DNA of 6,100 bases from an uncultured Collinsella sp. (GTDB taxonomy: Bacteria; Actinomycetota; Coriobacteriia; Coriobacteriales; Coriobacteriaceae). A program made the translations under genes and the position numbers. This document shows, piece after piece, positions 4,823 through 6,100 of the stretch. The stretch is taken from NCBI GenBank assembly GCA_958407085.1, contig CATYHY010000088.1:1-6100 (forward strand). Reading direction: 5' to 3'. Position 1 is the first letter of the stretch; each line of letters opens with the position of its first letter. The notes beneath the pieces were generated by a model that was given only the letters and a program-made list of their open reading frames with translations, was not told the DNA's origin and did no database searches.

Positions 4823-5518
4823 ATGAACGAGCGCATTTTGGTGGTCGACGACGAGAAAGCCATCGCCGACCTGGTGGGTATCTACCTTACAAAAGAAGGC
4901 TTTGATGTTCAGATTGCCTATAGCGGGGCCGACGCGGCCAAAGCAATCTTGGAGCAAGAGTTTGATCTGGCGCTGCTAGATGTCATGCTGCCTGATATCG
5001 ATGGCTTTGAACTCCTGCGCACGATTCGTGCCAGCCACACCTATCCCGTGATTATGCTGACGGCTCGCGATGCCCAGCAGGATAAGATTGGGGGCCTTTC
5101 GCTCGGTGCGGACGATTACGTGGTCAAGCCGTTCCGTCCGTTGGAACTTGTCGCGCGCGTACACGCCCAGCTTCGCCGCTATACCAGCTACGGTAGCCGA
5201 GCGCAGGTGGCTGAGTCTCCGGTCATTCAGCTCGACGGTCTCGAGATCAACCGCGACGCTCGTGCCGTGACCGTGGACGGGGCGCCGGTGCGTCTTACGC
5301 CTATCGAGTATTCCATCTTGCTGTATCTGGTTGAGCATCGCGGCAGCGTGGTGGCCGTAGAGGACCTGTTCCGCGCGGTGTGGAACGTGGACTTTATGCC
5401 CGGCTCCAACAATACGGTGATGGTGCACATCCGCCACCTGCGCGAAAAGATTGGCGACGACGCCCAAAAACCGCGCTTTATCAAAAACGTCTGGGGCGTC
5501 GGCTACATCATCGAATAA
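4823..5518 (+). CDS. OmpR/PhoB-family response regulator, VanR-like
   Basis: A 231-residue two-component transcription factor of normal family length. The receiver domain (about 1-118) has the acidic pair D9-D10, phospho-acceptor D53 in LLDVMLPDIDG, T80 and K102 in VKPFRPLEL. The C-terminal winged-helix DNA-binding domain (about 130-231) contains the recognition region NNTVMVHIRHLREKIGD and ends with the wing VWGVGYIIE. As I recall the VanR family, several stretches are strikingly similar (HTYPVIMLT, GADDYVVKPFRPLELVARV, NNTVMVHIRHLREK, VWGVGY), so it is best called VanR-like. No vanH/A/X genes are visible, so a glycopeptide-resistance role is not supported. ATG 4823 has a good Shine-Dalgarno. 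The probable sensor partner starts 26 bases after the stop. Likely targets, by context, are its own operon and the divergent DD-carboxypeptidase gene. Confidence 0.94.
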   Translation: MNERILVVDDEKAIADLVGIYLTKEGFDVQIAYSGADAAKAILEQEFDLALLDVMLPDIDGFELLRTIRASHTYPVIMLTARDAQQDKIGGLSLGADDYVVKPFRPLELVARVHAQLRRYTSYGSRAQVAESPVIQLDGLEINRDARAVTVDGAPVRLTPIEYSILLYLVEHRGSVVAVEDLFRAVWNVDFMPGSNNTVMVHIRHLREKIGDDAQKPRFIKNVWGVGYIIE

Positions 5519-5544
5519 CGCTTTTCGCTTGTGAGGATCTTGAT

Positions 5545-6100
5545 ATGACAAAAGACGATAGGCAAGCGTTCGAGGTGCCCGATCGACTCTTTGAATACGT
5601 GAGGGCGGTCGTCGACAATCGCGCGCTCGCGACGGTACTGCTCTTTTTGCTGAGCCTGCTGCTGGTCGGCATCGACAACATCGCTGGCATTTTGGCAGTT
5701 TTGCTTATCGGGTTTTTGCTGATCGATCGATTCGAAATCGTGCGCCGTTGCGTGGTGATCGGCGGTGCCGCGTGGGTAATCACGCTGGCGATCGGTGCCA
5801 TGGCTCTTGGCGGCATTGCCGAGCCGGTGTTCTTTGACGCTGGCTTTGTATTCAACATGCTTGGCTTTATCCTGGCGCTTGCCGTGTGTGTCTTATTCTT
5901 TTGTGGCCGAGCGCTGTATTACCAAGGCTACGATCAGGGGGAACAGTATGCCGATCGCGTGCTTGCGGCCCGTATTCAGGACCGCCTGATCGATCATCCC
6001 GACGTCTGGGATAACATCGACGGCGACTTCCTGGAGGTCGAGGGCGCGCTCAACCGCGTGCGCGATCGCGAGCGTAAGGTGCAGCAGGCCCTACGCGACG
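5545..6100 (+). CDS. Membrane sensor protein, probable histidine kinase N-terminus (partial, runs off window)
   Basis: An open frame from ATG 5545 to the window end, 185 codons with no stop. TGAGGA (5532-5537) lies 7 bases upstream. The N-terminus is charged. Four hydrophobic segments follow (about residues 27-43, 46-62, 69-90 and 103-122), with only short loops and no large extracellular domain. From about 125 the sequence becomes a charged helix (YADRVLAARIQDRL ... EGALNRVRDRERKVQQALRD) of the kind that leads into the dimerisation/phosphotransfer helix of a histidine kinase. The H-box, N-box and ATP-binding domain would lie beyond 6100 and are not seen, so kinase identity is inferred from this layout and from the response regulator 26 bp upstream in the same operon. 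Four membrane helices with tiny loops suggest sensing within or near the membrane, unlike the two-helix layout of classical VanS. Confidence 0.8.
   Translation, partial: MTKDDRQAFEVPDRLFEYVRAVVDNRALATVLLFLLSLLLVGIDNIAGILAVLLIGFLLIDRFEIVRRCVVIGGAAWVITLAIGAMALGGIAEPVFFDAGFVFNMLGFILALAVCVLFFCGRALYYQGYDQGEQYADRVLAARIQDRLIDHPDVWDNIDGDFLEVEGALNRVRDRERKVQQALRD

Noticed and set aside
3285..6100. Glycopeptide resistance (van) cluster
   Set aside because: Only a VanR-like regulator and a probable sensor are present. There is no vanH, ligase or vanX, and the carboxypeptidase is a serine S11 enzyme rather than a VanY or VanXY metallopeptidase.

Overview
The window looks like a chromosomal segment of a high-GC actinobacterium, most likely a Coriobacteriia member such as Collinsella. 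That placement is an inference from base composition, the style of the proteins, the VanR-like regulator beside a serine DD-carboxypeptidase, and tRNA-linked hairpin repeats; no rRNA or other marker gene is present to prove it.

Layout: (1) 1-245 is a repeat region. It holds a hairpin-rich unit ending in a tRNA-like 3' tail with CCA, a Rho-independent terminator, and then an exact 55-bp restart of the same unit that breaks off at 245. (2) 338-2779 (+) encodes a large cytoplasmic protein with a TPR-like C-terminal part and no recognised catalytic domain. (3) 2830-3002 is a compact tRNA-Ser(GCU) transcription unit with promoter, tRNA and terminator. (4) 3008-3193 is a second hairpin-rich unit with the same architecture as the first, again followed by a terminator and a truncated restart. 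(5) 3285-4661 (-) is a secreted penicillin-binding-protein-type D-Ala-D-Ala carboxypeptidase. (6) 4823-5518 (+) is a VanR-like OmpR-family response regulator, followed 26 bp later by a four-helix membrane protein, probably its sensor kinase, which runs off the window end.

The most interesting feature is the pair of elements at about 5-152 and 3008-3153. Both can be folded as an acceptor-like stem with a protruding discriminator+CCA end, an inner closing stem, and four internal hairpins. Several stem positions differ between the copies by compensatory changes, while internal loops (GTNAAG/TA and GA/GAA) are kept. Their outer ends differ by locus: those of the second element match the adjacent tRNA-Ser. 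Both loci have a repeat spacing of exactly 190 bp. I propose a tRNA-derived structured RNA family, or a tRNA-targeted repeat family, inserted directly downstream of tRNA terminators. This rests on two copies and manual folding only.

The right half reads as a cell-envelope module. The response regulator and membrane sensor form an operon transcribed divergently from the DD-carboxypeptidase. An 11-bp-period CTTAA direct repeat in the shared intergenic region is a plausible OmpR-type binding site. No vanHAX-type resistance genes are present, so this is more likely peptidoglycan homeostasis than glycopeptide resistance.
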